NCBI GenBank assembly: GCA_017440665.1
Contig: JAFSGU010000024.1
Span: 1-35,947 of the forward strand
Length of the DNA stretch: 35,947 bases
DNA from: Clostridia bacterium
GTDB taxonomy: Bacteria > Bacillota > Clostridia > Oscillospirales > CAG-272
Direction of reading: 5' to 3'
Shown here in pieces: positions 1 to 7,407 of the stretch. Numbering within the stretch: the stretch's first letter is position 1; the number at the start of each line of letters is the position of its first letter. The position numbers and the translations under genes were made by a program. The notes below the pieces were generated by a model that saw nothing but the letters and a program-made list of their open reading frames with translations, searched no databases and was not told the origin of the DNA.

Positions 1-107
1 AAAAGCAAACATCTATAGATGTTTAATATATAAATCAATTCTTTTGTAAAGCAAACAGCATTATCGGTAAAATAGAGGTGTTCTTATCTTCTTTATACTT
101 GCATCTC

Positions 108-135
108 ATTATACCTATTGCGTTTTACTTTGCAA
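108..135 (-). promoter_or_regulatory. Candidate sigma-A promoter reading out of the window
   Basis: On the minus strand TTGCAA (130-135) and TATAAT (108-113) are separated by 16 bases. It would drive a gene beyond the left edge. AT-rich context makes chance matches likely. Confidence 0.35.
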
Positions 136-185
136 TTGAGTATATCTTGTATGATTATTATACCACAAAAATCCGGTTGCTGACT

Positions 186-216
186 CTTACATTTTCACAA
201 AAAACACTTACATTTT
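186..216. repeat. Two direct repeats, 21-base period
   Basis: CTTACATTTT occurs at 186-195 and again at 207-216, exactly 21 bases apart. A period of two helical turns is what a dimeric DNA-binding regulator such as a LytTR-type response regulator uses. The same ten bases recur at 28821-28830 as a single copy. Assignment to a regulator class is inference. Confidence 0.5.
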
Positions 217-271
217 GTATTAGTTGCCGTGAAAACAAATCTCCACTTTCTGATAGGAAAAAAGGATAATT

Positions 272-317
272 ACACGATTATAGGTTAATCACACGATTTG
301 CGGTTGATGACACGATT
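272..317. repeat. Three 19-base-period direct repeats
   Basis: ACACGATT is found at 272-279, 291-298 and 310-317, with a constant 19-base period and diverged filler between copies. It could be an operator or iteron-like site. No replication gene is present to support an origin. Confidence 0.5.
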
Positions 318-415
318 ACTCAAAGGAAAAAGCAACTGCCGTCCCGGATTCACTCCAAGACGGCGGTATTTCTCACTTTTACAATAGAAAAGGCGCAGAA
401 TGCCCCTAAATAAGC

Positions 416-454
416 AAAAAACAGGGACAATCATTCTATCAAAATGATTGTCCC
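416..454 (-). terminator. Leftward intrinsic terminator (second in series)
   Basis: A perfect 12-bp stem (424-435 with 443-454, GGGACAATCATT) has a 7-base loop and, on the minus strand, is followed by TGTTTTTTG. It backs up the terminator directly after the GH27 gene. Confidence 0.7.
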
Positions 455-482
455 TATTTGGTTGCGGTGACCCTCCCCACAC

Positions 483-512
483 AAAAAAGCAACCTCTCTT
501 TCGAGAGGCTGC
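483..512 (-). terminator. Intrinsic terminator of the GH27 pair
   Basis: Ten-base arms at 489-498 and 503-512 with one G-U pair close on a GAAA loop (minus strand) and are followed by six T residues. It lies ten bases after the stop of the upstream gene. Confidence 0.85.
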
Positions 513-522
513 TAATATATTA

Positions 523-1668
523 TTACTTAACGAGCTTGCACTTGAAGATACGGCAGTCGTATCCGGGAACGCGTACTACGGGGAAGTCACCCTGTACCAT
601 TTCCTCGCCTGTGAAAAGATCCGTCATGTGGATGCGGTATCCTGAACCCACGGTGTAACCGATATCGTGAGTGATGCAGGAAAGATCTCTGTCGTTTTCG
701 CTGTCGTTGATAAAGAGGAGCGCAAAGGTTCCGTCAGCGAGAAGCTTGCAGTATACGAGATTATTGTCAAAGGAAACGGGGAATGCGGGACGGCCCTCAA
801 TATCCTGGTTGATGGCGATAAGTTCGCGGTTGCAAAGCAGATCGCGGTACTTGTCGGATACGTTACGGACGTCACATCCCATGATAAGGGGAGTCCGGAA
901 CATACACCATACGCAGAACTGGATACGGTACGTACCCTCTGTGCCGAATGCTCCGCCCTCGCCGCCTTCGAACAGGGCTGAGTTGCTTCCCTGACCTTCC
1001 ATACCGACGGTCATCATATCCATGTCGTTGAAGCATCCGGGAGCGTTTGAGCCAAGCTTCATTACCTGAGACTGGAAGATGTTCTTGAAGGACTTGAAGT
1101 TGTCACAGATGTCACCGGTGGAACGGTATGTGTCAACGCCGATGGCTCTTGCCCATGACCAAACGTCATCCCAACCCCAGTTGCAGGCGTTAAACAGAAT
1201 GTCGCGTCCGCTGTGACGGAGCGCAAGGCTCATTCTGCGGTAGAGAAGCTCGCCGTCGCCAAGCTCGGGGTGGAGGCAGTAGTCGTATTTCAGGTAGTCA
1301 ACGCCCCACTCTGCGAGAGTCTTGGCGTCTAAGAATTCGTAGTCGTAGCTTGACATCTTGCAAGCACACGTGCGAACACCTGCGCATGAGTAGATACCTA
1401 CCTTAAGTCCTCTGTCGTGGATGTGACGGAAGGTGGGAAGGATATCGGAGTTCGGGAACTTTTTCGGACGGGGGATCATACGCTCCGTCTCGGGGTCGCG
1501 GTACTCCATGTTCCAGTTGTCGTCGATGATAAGATACTCGTATCCTGCGTCAAGGAATCCGCGGTCCACCATAGCGTCGGCAGTTTCCTTGAGTACCTCT
1601 TCGTTGAACACCTCACCGAAGGTATTCCATGTATTAAAGCCCATGGGGGGAGTTAATATTTTTTTCAT
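523..1668 (-). CDS. GH27-family alpha-galactosidase
   Basis: A 381-residue glycoside hydrolase that probably removes terminal alpha-galactosyl groups. The family fold is seen from PPMGFNTWNTFG at the N terminus (residues 7-18) through the catalytic barrel to a small beta domain at the C terminus. The nucleophile is D129 in YLKYDYC. The acid/base is D186 in STGDICD, aligned by memory with D231 of human alpha-galactosidase A. The non-catalytic FNDMDM motif (213-218) and AINQD (285-289) are also typical. There is no signal peptide, so it should act in the cytoplasm on imported oligosaccharides. It is the distal gene of a two-gene unit with the divergent paralogue 19 bases upstream. Activity on alpha-N-acetylgalactosaminides or beta-arabinopyranosides is possible in this family. 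The family is clear; the substrate is not. Confidence 0.9.
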   Translation of the reverse strand: MKKILTPPMGFNTWNTFGEVFNEEVLKETADAMVDRGFLDAGYEYLIIDDNWNMEYRDPETERMIPRPKKFPNSDILPTFRHIHDRGLKVGIYSCAGVRTCACKMSSYDYEFLDAKTLAEWGVDYLKYDYCLHPELGDGELLYRRMSLALRHSGRDILFNACNWGWDDVWSWARAIGVDTYRSTGDICDNFKSFKNIFQSQVMKLGSNAPGCFNDMDMMTVGMEGQGSNSALFEGGEGGAFGTEGTYRIQFCVWCMFRTPLIMGCDVRNVSDKYRDLLCNRELIAINQDIEGRPAFPVSFDNNLVYCKLLADGTFALLFINDSENDRDLSCITHDIGYTVGSGYRIHMTDLFTGEEMVQGDFPVVRVPGYDCRIFKCKLVK

Positions 1669-1687
1669 TACTAAGACCTAACCTTTC

Positions 1688-2743
1688 TCAAACAAGACTC
1701 AAACCGTAAAGCTTGGCGTCGCCTGCGGGAACGGTAACGCTCGTCATGGCGTCAAACTCACGTTCATCGTCAACTCCGAATATACCGTTAAGCTTAAGAG
1801 CATAACCTGCGTTCCAGGTGATACCGAAATCATATGCGTAGAAGTCAAGCTTCTTTTCTTCGTCGGATGTGTTGATAAAGGCTACGGCATATCTGCTGTC
1901 TTCAAGATACTTGACGTATACGCCGTCGGAGAAGAGTCTTGCGGGTCTGCCGTCCTCGTCCTGATGTACGGCTATGAGAGACGCTGACTTAAGAATGTCA
2001 AGAGTCTCGTCGGTGAGGGACGTCACGTCGCAGTCGACGATGATGGGAGAAGACATCATAGCGGCAATAGCCATCTGACGGCGGAGGGATGCCGCACAGG
2101 TATCCTGCATGAGTATCTCACCGCAGTTGTGCCAGCAGTAGTCAGCGCTGTAGCCGAACGTAACTGCGGGGGGAGGAGTTACGCCTGCTCCATCTGCCAT
2201 GTGTCTGTCGCAGTATGCGTTTACACCTGCGGAGCGGGCCCATACGCGGAGTCTCTCGTCGGTGCTGAATACGGAGTAGAATATGTTTCTGCCGCACGCT
2301 CTGAGCGCCATGCCCATACGTCTGATCACGGTCTGCTCGTTGCATCTGGGAGGCATGTTTACAGTGTCGTGGGATATCATGTCGATGCCCCACTCTGCGA
2401 ATGCGGAGACGTCGTCGTACTCGTGATCGAGACAACCGGGCGCACCGTTTGCGGTAGCGGCACCGGCGGATGTGGTGATGCCAAGCTTAAGTCCGAGAGA
2501 GTGGACGCAGTCGGTCAGTGCTTTTATGCCGGAGGGGAACTTTTCGCTGTTTAATACGAGTGCTCCGGTTTTTCTGTCGCGGCGCTTTTCGAAGAGAGAG
2601 TCGCCTATAAGTAAGTATTCATATCCTGCGTCGCGAAGACCTGTGGATACCATAGCCTCAGCCGCGTTTTTAACGCGCGTCTCGCAGATCTCAGTCCCGA
2701 AGGTACGCGCAAGGCTTATTCCGAGAGGTGGCTTTTTTACCAT
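1688..2743 (-). CDS. Divergent GH27-family protein, probable pseudoenzyme
   Basis: A 351-residue paralogue of the downstream GH27 gene. It keeps the N-terminal PPLG motif, the DAGYEYLLIGD strand, AEWGIDMISHD with an aspartate (D126) in the nucleophile position, and the AVHQDEDGRPARL segment before the C-terminal beta domain. The acid/base region differs: the partner's YRSTGDICD aligns with AYCDRHMAD, which puts Met182 at the catalytic aspartate, and FNDMDM is replaced by WHNCGEI. The start is the ATG at 2743, which aligns with the partner's start and has AGGT seven bases upstream. An in-frame TTG at 2818 would add 25 residues but lies almost at the predicted transcription start. It may be a regulator, a sugar-binding partner or an enzyme with altered mechanism. 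No signal peptide. Confidence 0.8.
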   Translation of the reverse strand: MVKKPPLGISLARTFGTEICETRVKNAAEAMVSTGLRDAGYEYLLIGDSLFEKRRDRKTGALVLNSEKFPSGIKALTDCVHSLGLKLGITTSAGAATANGAPGCLDHEYDDVSAFAEWGIDMISHDTVNMPPRCNEQTVIRRMGMALRACGRNIFYSVFSTDERLRVWARSAGVNAYCDRHMADGAGVTPPPAVTFGYSADYCWHNCGEILMQDTCAASLRRQMAIAAMMSSPIIVDCDVTSLTDETLDILKSASLIAVHQDEDGRPARLFSDGVYVKYLEDSRYAVAFINTSDEEKKLDFYAYDFGITWNAGYALKLNGIFGVDDEREFDAMTSVTVPAGDAKLYGLSLV

Positions 2744-2826
2744 ATTAGTTACCTGTCCTTTTCTTAGTAGATCGTCCCAACTTGCTTCGCCGCGGAATGG
2801 GGCGAAACTCACTGTCAACTATGATA

Positions 2827-2855
2827 ATTATAAACAAAAAACGGGCAAATTGCAA
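2827..2855 (-). promoter_or_regulatory. Sigma-A promoter of the GH27 pair
   Basis: Minus strand TTGCAA (2850-2855), 17 bases, TATAAT (2827-2832). Transcription would start near 2820, giving a leader of about 77 bases before the ATG at 2743. Confidence 0.75.
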
Positions 2856-2945
2856 TAGTCTTTTGCATTTTTTCAATAGACGCGCTCCGCTTTTTTGAGC
2901 CGGGGCGTCAAATGTAAAAAAAGATATAACTATATCGGATATCTA

Positions 2946-2974
2946 TTGTAAAATCGACAAAAAACATATATAAT
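2946..2974 (+). promoter_or_regulatory. Sigma-A promoter of the sortase gene
   Basis: TTGTAA (2946-2951), 17 bases, TATAAT (2969-2974). It is divergent from the GH27 promoter and implies a 5' leader of about 120 bases, which holds GC-rich short inverted repeats but no riboswitch that I recognise. Confidence 0.7.
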
Positions 2975-3075
2975 ATAAAGTAGGTGAGTGGGCTTTCGAG
3001 ATACGGAAGGCTTGCCGCTGAGAAATGGCATTTGCTGCCAATGCTTCAAGACGAATTTTCATCATATTGTTTATA

Positions 3076-3103
3076 CAGCCGCGGCTGAATGGAGATTAAT
3101 ATG
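3076..3103 (+). promoter_or_regulatory. Hairpin plus ribosome site before the sortase
   Basis: The 12-bp perfect palindrome CAGCCGCGGCTG (3076-3087) is directly followed by AATGGAGATTAATATG. The GGAG at 3091-3094 is correctly spaced for the ATG at 3101, which decides the start. The ATG at 3089 overlaps the ribosome site itself. The same layout recurs before rpoZ, rlmN and the MGH1-like gene. Confidence 0.65.
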
Positions 3104-4423
3104 ATATTTTTTAAAAAGAAAAAAATAAAGGAAGAGGAGACGTCCGAGTCCTCTCTTGACGCCCCCGAAATACTTCCCGAGGCGTTGACGGACGATCCCG
3201 ACGAGGTCGATACCCCGGTCGAACAGTCGCCTGCAGATGACACCGCACCCGACTTTCCCGTGCCGGACGTGACGGAGCCTCTCGGCGCAACTGAAGAGCC
3301 CCCCGTTATTCCCGCTGTGAACGGTGAGGAAAGCGTTTCCCCGCAGGCGGATGAGAATATCGCTTCCGCAGAAGAGACTGAGGATGCCGAGGTGACCGAC
3401 TGCAGCATGACTTCTCCCGACTCGGCGGGTGAAGACACAGAGGACGCAGAGGACACAGAGGACGCAGAAGACACCGAGGAAGATACGCTGAATGATTTTG
3501 AAAGATCCATCAGAGATTTTTCCGCAGACGATATTGACGCCACGGTTAAAAGCGGTGAGAAGAAGCGGGACATGGTTCGCCTTGCGGTGATGGTGCTTTG
3601 CGTCTGCGTGTTCATTTACAGCACGTCGTACCTTATAATAAATATCCCCGATAAGATAACGAGCGACCGCATCTACGCAGATATCATCGACAGTGTTGCC
3701 GACGGCTTTGGTGTCGAAGGCACGGTTTCTGCGGGCGGCAAGGTTGATCTGCTTGCGGCAGATTCAAAGACTGCGTACACCCCCACCATGGATGAGATCA
3801 TCAAAAACGGCGCGGGAGAGGTGACGACTCATTCCGACCACTCTGCGGAGCTTGCAAAGATGAGAGCGTCCCTTGAGTCTCTCAGAAACATAAACCCCGA
3901 TATCTACGCATGGATAAAGGTGCCGGGCACCAATATCAATTATCCCGTTGCCAAGACTGACAACAACGAGTATTACCTTGACCACGCATACACGGGAGAT
4001 AATCTTGTAAACGGCTCCATATACGCCGATTTCCGATGTGTGCTCCCCATAACCGAAAACTACAATACGGTGCTGTACGGTCATAACGTTACCTCAGGCT
4101 CCATGTTCAATCACGTGACCCATTTCTTCAAGCCCGAGGTGTTCGAGAATACGAATATCTATATATACACCTTCGACGGTATCTATGTATTCAAGCCCTT
4201 CTCCATCCACGAGGCGGCATATGACTCAGGCTACGTTGACATGGGCTTTGACGCTGAAGAATTCGTTGCCTTTGCGACGGAGCTGGCTGAGATGTCCGAC
4301 ATCAAGACCGACGTCACCTTCACTCCGGGAGACAGACTTATAACTCTGTCCACCTGTACCAACGGTATCAGCACACAGAGATACGCTCTCCACGGTGTTC
4401 TCATTGAAACGATAACAGAGTAA
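3101..4423 (+). CDS. Class B sortase with long acidic N-terminal region
   Basis: A 440-residue membrane-anchored cysteine transpeptidase that should join sorting-signal proteins to the cell wall or to each other. A short basic start (FFKKKKIK) is followed by about 140 very acidic residues with an EDAEDTED repeat around 115-130. One membrane segment spans about 158-182, and the sortase domain runs from NPDIYAWIKVPG to the end. The catalytic residues are visible: H328 in YGHN, C419 in STCTN and R427 in RYALHG. The acidic part lies before the membrane helix, so in a type II topology it is cytoplasmic, which is unusual since most sortases have a short N terminus. No LPxTG-type substrate is encoded in the window. 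It is followed after 18 bases by rlmA and probably shares its transcript. Confidence 0.85.
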   Translation: MIFFKKKKIKEEETSESSLDAPEILPEALTDDPDEVDTPVEQSPADDTAPDFPVPDVTEPLGATEEPPVIPAVNGEESVSPQADENIASAEETEDAEVTDCSMTSPDSAGEDTEDAEDTEDAEDTEEDTLNDFERSIRDFSADDIDATVKSGEKKRDMVRLAVMVLCVCVFIYSTSYLIINIPDKITSDRIYADIIDSVADGFGVEGTVSAGGKVDLLAADSKTAYTPTMDEIIKNGAGEVTTHSDHSAELAKMRASLESLRNINPDIYAWIKVPGTNINYPVAKTDNNEYYLDHAYTGDNLVNGSIYADFRCVLPITENYNTVLYGHNVTSGSMFNHVTHFFKPEVFENTNIYIYTFDGIYVFKPFSIHEAAYDSGYVDMGFDAEEFVAFATELAEMSDIKTDVTFTPGDRLITLSTCTNGISTQRYALHGVLIETITE

Positions 4424-4441
4424 AAAAGAAAGGTTTCACAG

Positions 4442-5341
4442 ATGAGCTTTTCGGAAATATTGAATTGTCCCCTTTGCGCCTCTCCCCTGGAAAGGGAGGG
4501 GAAAAGCCTTGTTTGTAACGGCGGTGCCAAGCGTCATACCTATGACGTTGCGAAGGAAGGCTACGTTAATCTTCTGCCTCCCGGGAAGGGCAAGAACGCC
4601 CACACGGGCGACGACGCGGCAATGGTCCGCGCAAGAATAGAATTTTTAAGTACAGGCGCTTATGAAAAGCTGTCCGACGAGGTCGCCCGTCTTATCCACG
4701 GGTGCGTGCCCTTCGGGGATGTGACCGTTATCGACTCGGGATGCGGCGAGGGGTATCACACCTGCCGCTTTACCTCGGCGCTCAGCGGTTTTGGCAGACG
4801 TGTCCGAACGGCGGCATTCGATGCGTCCAAGCACGCCGCGGCGGCGGGAGCAAAGAGAGCCGTAAGAGAAGCGCTCGCGGCAAGGGAGGGCGTGGGTGCC
4901 CCCTTTGACGGTGACGCTCAGGCGGCGTTTATGGCGGGGAATATTTTTTCTCTTCCCGTGGCTGACTCATGTGCAGACGCCGTGGTGTCCATGTTTGCGC
5001 CCATCGCTTGGGACGAAAACAGACGTGTGCTGAAGGACGGAGGCATTCTGGTGGTAGCCGCGTCGGGCGAGGATCACCTTCTTGAGATGAGGCAGTTCAT
5101 ATACGACGAGGTCATCAAAAAAGCCCCCGAGGTGGTACCTGCAGACGGATTTGAAGAGGTCTGCCGAAGCAGCGTAAGATATACGCACAGTCTTGCGTCA
5201 TCTGCAGAAATAATGAATCTTTTCGGTATGACGCCCTTTTGCTACAAAACTCCCCGTGAGGCTGTGGAAAGACTTTCCGCACTGGAAAAGCTTACCGTTA
5301 CGGTACATACGGATTATTTCGTATTCCGCTGTAAAAAATAA
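4442..5341 (+). CDS. rlmA: 23S rRNA (guanine-N1)-methyltransferase RlmA
   Basis: A 299-residue S-adenosylmethionine-dependent enzyme that methylates N1 of a guanine in helix 35 of 23S rRNA (G745 or G748 depending on subfamily). The family signature is complete: an N-terminal zinc ribbon with C9, C12, C25 and H32, the conserved YDVAKEGYVNLL segment, GDDAAMVRARIEFLSTGAY, and motif I DSGCGEGYH (98-106). Ribosome site AAAGG lies nine bases before the ATG. It sits between the sortase and a glycosyltransferase in a tight same-strand run. Whether it is the RlmAI or RlmAII type, which differ in target base and tylosin response, cannot be told by eye. Confidence 0.9.
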   Translation: MSFSEILNCPLCASPLEREGKSLVCNGGAKRHTYDVAKEGYVNLLPPGKGKNAHTGDDAAMVRARIEFLSTGAYEKLSDEVARLIHGCVPFGDVTVIDSGCGEGYHTCRFTSALSGFGRRVRTAAFDASKHAAAAGAKRAVREALAAREGVGAPFDGDAQAAFMAGNIFSLPVADSCADAVVSMFAPIAWDENRRVLKDGGILVVAASGEDHLLEMRQFIYDEVIKKAPEVVPADGFEEVCRSSVRYTHSLASSAEIMNLFGMTPFCYKTPREAVERLSALEKLTVTVHTDYFVFRCKK

Positions 5342-5371
5342 AATTACCCATAAAGGTTTGGTTTAACTGTT

Positions 5372-6109
5372 TTGAAGATAAGTATATGTATCCCCATGTA
5401 TAATGAGATAACTACCGTCGCGGCGACGGCGGCAGAGCTTGTCCGCGTAATGGACGGCTACTGCGACGGCTCTGAGGACAGCTATGAGCTGATATTTTCC
5501 GACGACGGCTCTGCAGACGGCACCTATGAGGCGATCCCCACCACAGAGAACGTGGGAGCAAAATACGGTACCGTGGTGCCCATCCGCACAAGTGCGAACT
5601 ACGGAAAGGGTGCCGCTGTAAGACGCGCCGCCATTGCATCCACGGGAGACGTGGTGATGTACACCGACTGCGACCTTGCGTACGGTACGGATTCCATCAT
5701 AGAAGCTGTAAATATAATGAAAAAGGGCGGATGTGATATGCTTGCAGGCTCAAGAGCCGCACATCCCGACGGATATAAGAACTACACTAAGATGAGAAAG
5801 CTTGCGTCGAAAGTGTATATTAGGGTCCTTAACATTATAACGGGTCTTAACGTGACAGACTCCCAGTGCGGCTTCAAGGTCTTCAGACGGGAGCTTGCCC
5901 ACCGCATTTTCCCCCTTGCCGAGACCAACGGATGGGCGTTTGACCTTGAGCTGTTCCTCCTTGCGAAAAGGGAGGGGGCAAAGGTGCGCGAAATGCCCGT
6001 ATGCGTTATAAATCACAGAGAATCAAGAATCAATATGCTCAGCGACAGCATCAAGATGCTCCGCGAGATATTCATCATCAAAAACCGCGTTAAGAATCTG
6101 GACAGATAA
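5372..6109 (+). CDS. Family 2 glycosyltransferase, DPM/ALG5-like
   Basis: A 245-residue GT-A fold enzyme that probably moves a sugar from a nucleotide donor to a lipid phosphate carrier. Visible motifs: the N-terminal ISICIPMYNE strand, DDGSADGT (44-51), the metal-binding D99-C-D101, DSQCGFKVF (163-171) and WAFDLEL (188-194), the order typical of dolichol- or undecaprenol-phosphate glycosyltransferases. There is no C-terminal membrane segment, so it is a soluble or peripheral catalytic domain. The start must be TTG: there is no in-frame ATG before residue 9, and starting there would remove the first strand. The ribosome site (AAAGG, about 15 bases upstream) is poorly spaced, suggesting low or coupled translation. 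Confidence 0.82.
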   Translation: MKISICIPMYNEITTVAATAAELVRVMDGYCDGSEDSYELIFSDDGSADGTYEAIPTTENVGAKYGTVVPIRTSANYGKGAAVRRAAIASTGDVVMYTDCDLAYGTDSIIEAVNIMKKGGCDMLAGSRAAHPDGYKNYTKMRKLASKVYIRVLNIITGLNVTDSQCGFKVFRRELAHRIFPLAETNGWAFDLELFLLAKREGAKVREMPVCVINHRESRINMLSDSIKMLREIFIIKNRVKNLDR

Positions 6110-6161
6110 GCAGGGATAGTGCCTGCGGCGGGGGAATAATGCACAATGCATAATGAATAAT

Positions 6162-6224
6162 TTCGGTAGATTTGCTCCGCAAATCGATTATATTTAATCG
6201 GTTTAGGCGGACGTTCACCCGTAG
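6162..6224 (-). repeat. Dispersed repeat, copy 1
   Basis: Read on the minus strand, CTACGGGTGAACG (6224-6212) is followed by a 24-base hairpin segment containing GATTTGCGGAGCAAATC (6185-6162). The same two blocks in the same order occur at 20364-20422 on the plus strand. The filler between them differs. Confidence 0.7.
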
Positions 6225-6245
6225 TCTTACCCTGCCGTGGGTCCC

Positions 6246-6343
6246 CTTTCATATTTTCCGTAAGGAAAATGCTTCATGTTGCCGCAGGCAACGCTTCATG
6301 CACCTGTGGGGCGCTTCATGTTCTTCTGCGAAGAACGCTTCAT
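6246..6343 (-). repeat. Tandem hairpin array A
   Basis: Read on the minus strand, spacer ATGAAGC alternates with hairpins GTTCTTC/GAAGAAC, an imperfect GC hairpin, GTTGCC/GGCAAC and ATTTTCC/GGAAAAT. Loops are three to four bases and the unit is about 20-25 bases. It points away from the secreted hydrolase gene, behind that gene's terminator. No T-run follows the individual hairpins. Confidence 0.85.
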
Positions 6344-6376
6344 TTTCTTTCTCCCTGTGAGAGCGCGTGTTTCACG

Positions 6377-6408
6377 AAAAAACGGACGTCCTCCGAAGAG
6401 GACATCCG
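6377..6408 (-). terminator. Intrinsic terminator of the SleB-type gene
   Basis: An 11-bp stem (6383-6393 with 6398-6408, one G-U) closes on a UUCG loop and is followed on the minus strand by six T. It begins nine bases after the stop codon. Confidence 0.9.
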
Positions 6409-6417
6409 CTTTATCCG

Positions 6418-7242
6418 TTACGCGTAGAAATCGTGGTTTCCCACGGTCATAACGTACCGTCTTTGAGAGCTTATCCAGAAGCTCTCGGCAATACTTGCAT
6501 TCATAAAGAACAGAATGTCGGAGTTAAGCGTTCCGCCCTCAAGGCACGCTCTTGCCGCCGCTACGCTTTCGCTGTCGGGCGTCTTGTAGATGGTGCCGTT
6601 GGCAACGGGTGTGAACTGTACACCGTTCTTTCTGTCGAAGATAACACCGTAGACGGTGTTGGGGAATTCACTGCTTTTCACTCGGTTGAGCACTACCGTA
6701 CCCACAGCAAGCTTTCCCTTATAGCTTTCGCCCTCAGCCTCCGCTGAGATGATGCGGGACAGCCAGTAAAGCTGATCCTCCGTGTAGGAGGGACTGCTTC
6801 CGCCGCGAAGTGACGCGCTGAATTTTTCAGCGTTCCACGTGGTATCGTACCCGAATACGGCGCCGATGGCGCGGATAGGTACGTATATGCGCTCGGCCTC
6901 AACGAAGCTGTTTCCGTTAAAGTATAAGTAATCGCCGCCGCGCTTCAGATAGCTTGCGCTTTGTCCGAGAGTGGTATTTACTCCGCGGTAGGATACTACA
7001 GCGTTTCCGCTTTGTCTGTCCCACGTGACCTTTGCACCGTGGCTTTCGGAAAATTCACGTATCTTTACGTAAGTTACACCGTCCTTCAGCTTTACCGTGC
7101 CTTCGTATCCTGTGCCGTTTAAGGTGACGGCAGGAAGACGTGCCTCGGACTGTGAAGCAGAAACGGGTGTACCTGTACCGCCAAGCAGTATAAGTAAGCT
7201 TAAAACGGCGGCACCTATGCGTGTTGTTCTTGCAGATTTCAT
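6418..7242 (-). CDS. Secreted cell-wall hydrolase, SleB/CwlJ type
   Basis: A 274-residue exported protein that should cleave peptidoglycan, probably as a lytic transglycosylase. A signal peptide covers residues 1-29 (basic start, leucine-rich core, VSA cut site). Residues about 38-146 resemble the copper-amine-oxidase-N-like domain, a wall- or sugar-binding module common in Firmicutes (TYVKIREFSE, RIYVPIRAIG). The C-terminal hydrolase_2 domain begins at LYWLSRIISAEAEGE with the likely catalytic E168 and continues with GKLAVGTVVLNRV and a C-terminal NHDFYA. SleB is named for spore germination, but this domain is also used in vegetative wall turnover and no spore gene is nearby. Ribosome site AAAGGA lies ten bases before the ATG. 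Confidence 0.88.
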   Translation of the reverse strand: MKSARTTRIGAAVLSLLILLGGTGTPVSASQSEARLPAVTLNGTGYEGTVKLKDGVTYVKIREFSESHGAKVTWDRQSGNAVVSYRGVNTTLGQSASYLKRGGDYLYFNGNSFVEAERIYVPIRAIGAVFGYDTTWNAEKFSASLRGGSSPSYTEDQLYWLSRIISAEAEGESYKGKLAVGTVVLNRVKSSEFPNTVYGVIFDRKNGVQFTPVANGTIYKTPDSESVAAARACLEGGTLNSDILFFMNASIAESFWISSQRRYVMTVGNHDFYA

Positions 7243-7280
7243 ATGACTTGGTTCCTTTCTTTGGTGTGATCTGCAATATT

Positions 7281-7309
7281 ATTCTAACATTTCAGAGGAA
7301 ATTATTCAA
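7281..7309 (-). promoter_or_regulatory. Promoter of the SleB-type gene
   Basis: Minus strand TTGAAT (7304-7309), 17 bases, TAGAAT (7281-7286), about 40 bases before the ATG. Confidence 0.6.
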
Positions 7310-7407
7310 CGCACAATATTTGGTTTGCCAAATTTGGAAAAATTTGATCCCGATCCACAGGGAAAACTCAATTGAAAGCAAACAGCCTTTCGGAGGGGAG
7401 ACTTTAT

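Larger units (their letters stand above)
1..482. other. AT-rich non-coding region at left edge
   Basis: No convincing gene is visible here. The stretch holds a perfect 18-bp palindrome at 7-24 (centre ATCTATAGAT), a candidate leftward promoter at 108-135, two copies of CTTACATTTT 21 bases apart (186-195 and 207-216), and three copies of ACACGATT spaced exactly 19 bases apart (272, 291, 310). On the right it contains a leftward terminator and a weaker hairpin (338-343 with 359-364) that also has a leftward T-run. The arrangement suggests the control region of a gene that starts left of the window and is read leftward; that gene is not seen. Confidence 0.5.
6110..6376. other. Repeat-filled intergenic region
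   Basis: This gap between convergent genes has no gene. It holds a 24-base segment (6162-6185) that recurs inverted at 20399-20422, a nearby 13-base segment (6212-6224) repeated at 20364-20376, and a tandem hairpin array. A short GCAGG/CCTGC hairpin follows the glycosyltransferase stop but lacks a T-run. Confidence 0.7.

Noticed and set aside
78-269. Open frame of 63 residues with a hydrophobic start
   Set aside because: It begins at a GTG that overlaps its only purine-rich site, has biased AT-driven composition and lies across a leftward promoter and repeats.
2744-2818. 25-residue N-terminal extension of the divergent GH27 gene from a TTG
   Set aside because: The TTG lies at the predicted transcription start and the extension has no counterpart in the paralogue; the ATG at 2743 has a ribosome site.
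2985-3060. Possible TPP riboswitch in the sortase leader (GCTGAGA)
   Set aside because: Only the short GCTGAGA match is present; the ACCC and second-half sequences of the TPP aptamer are missing.
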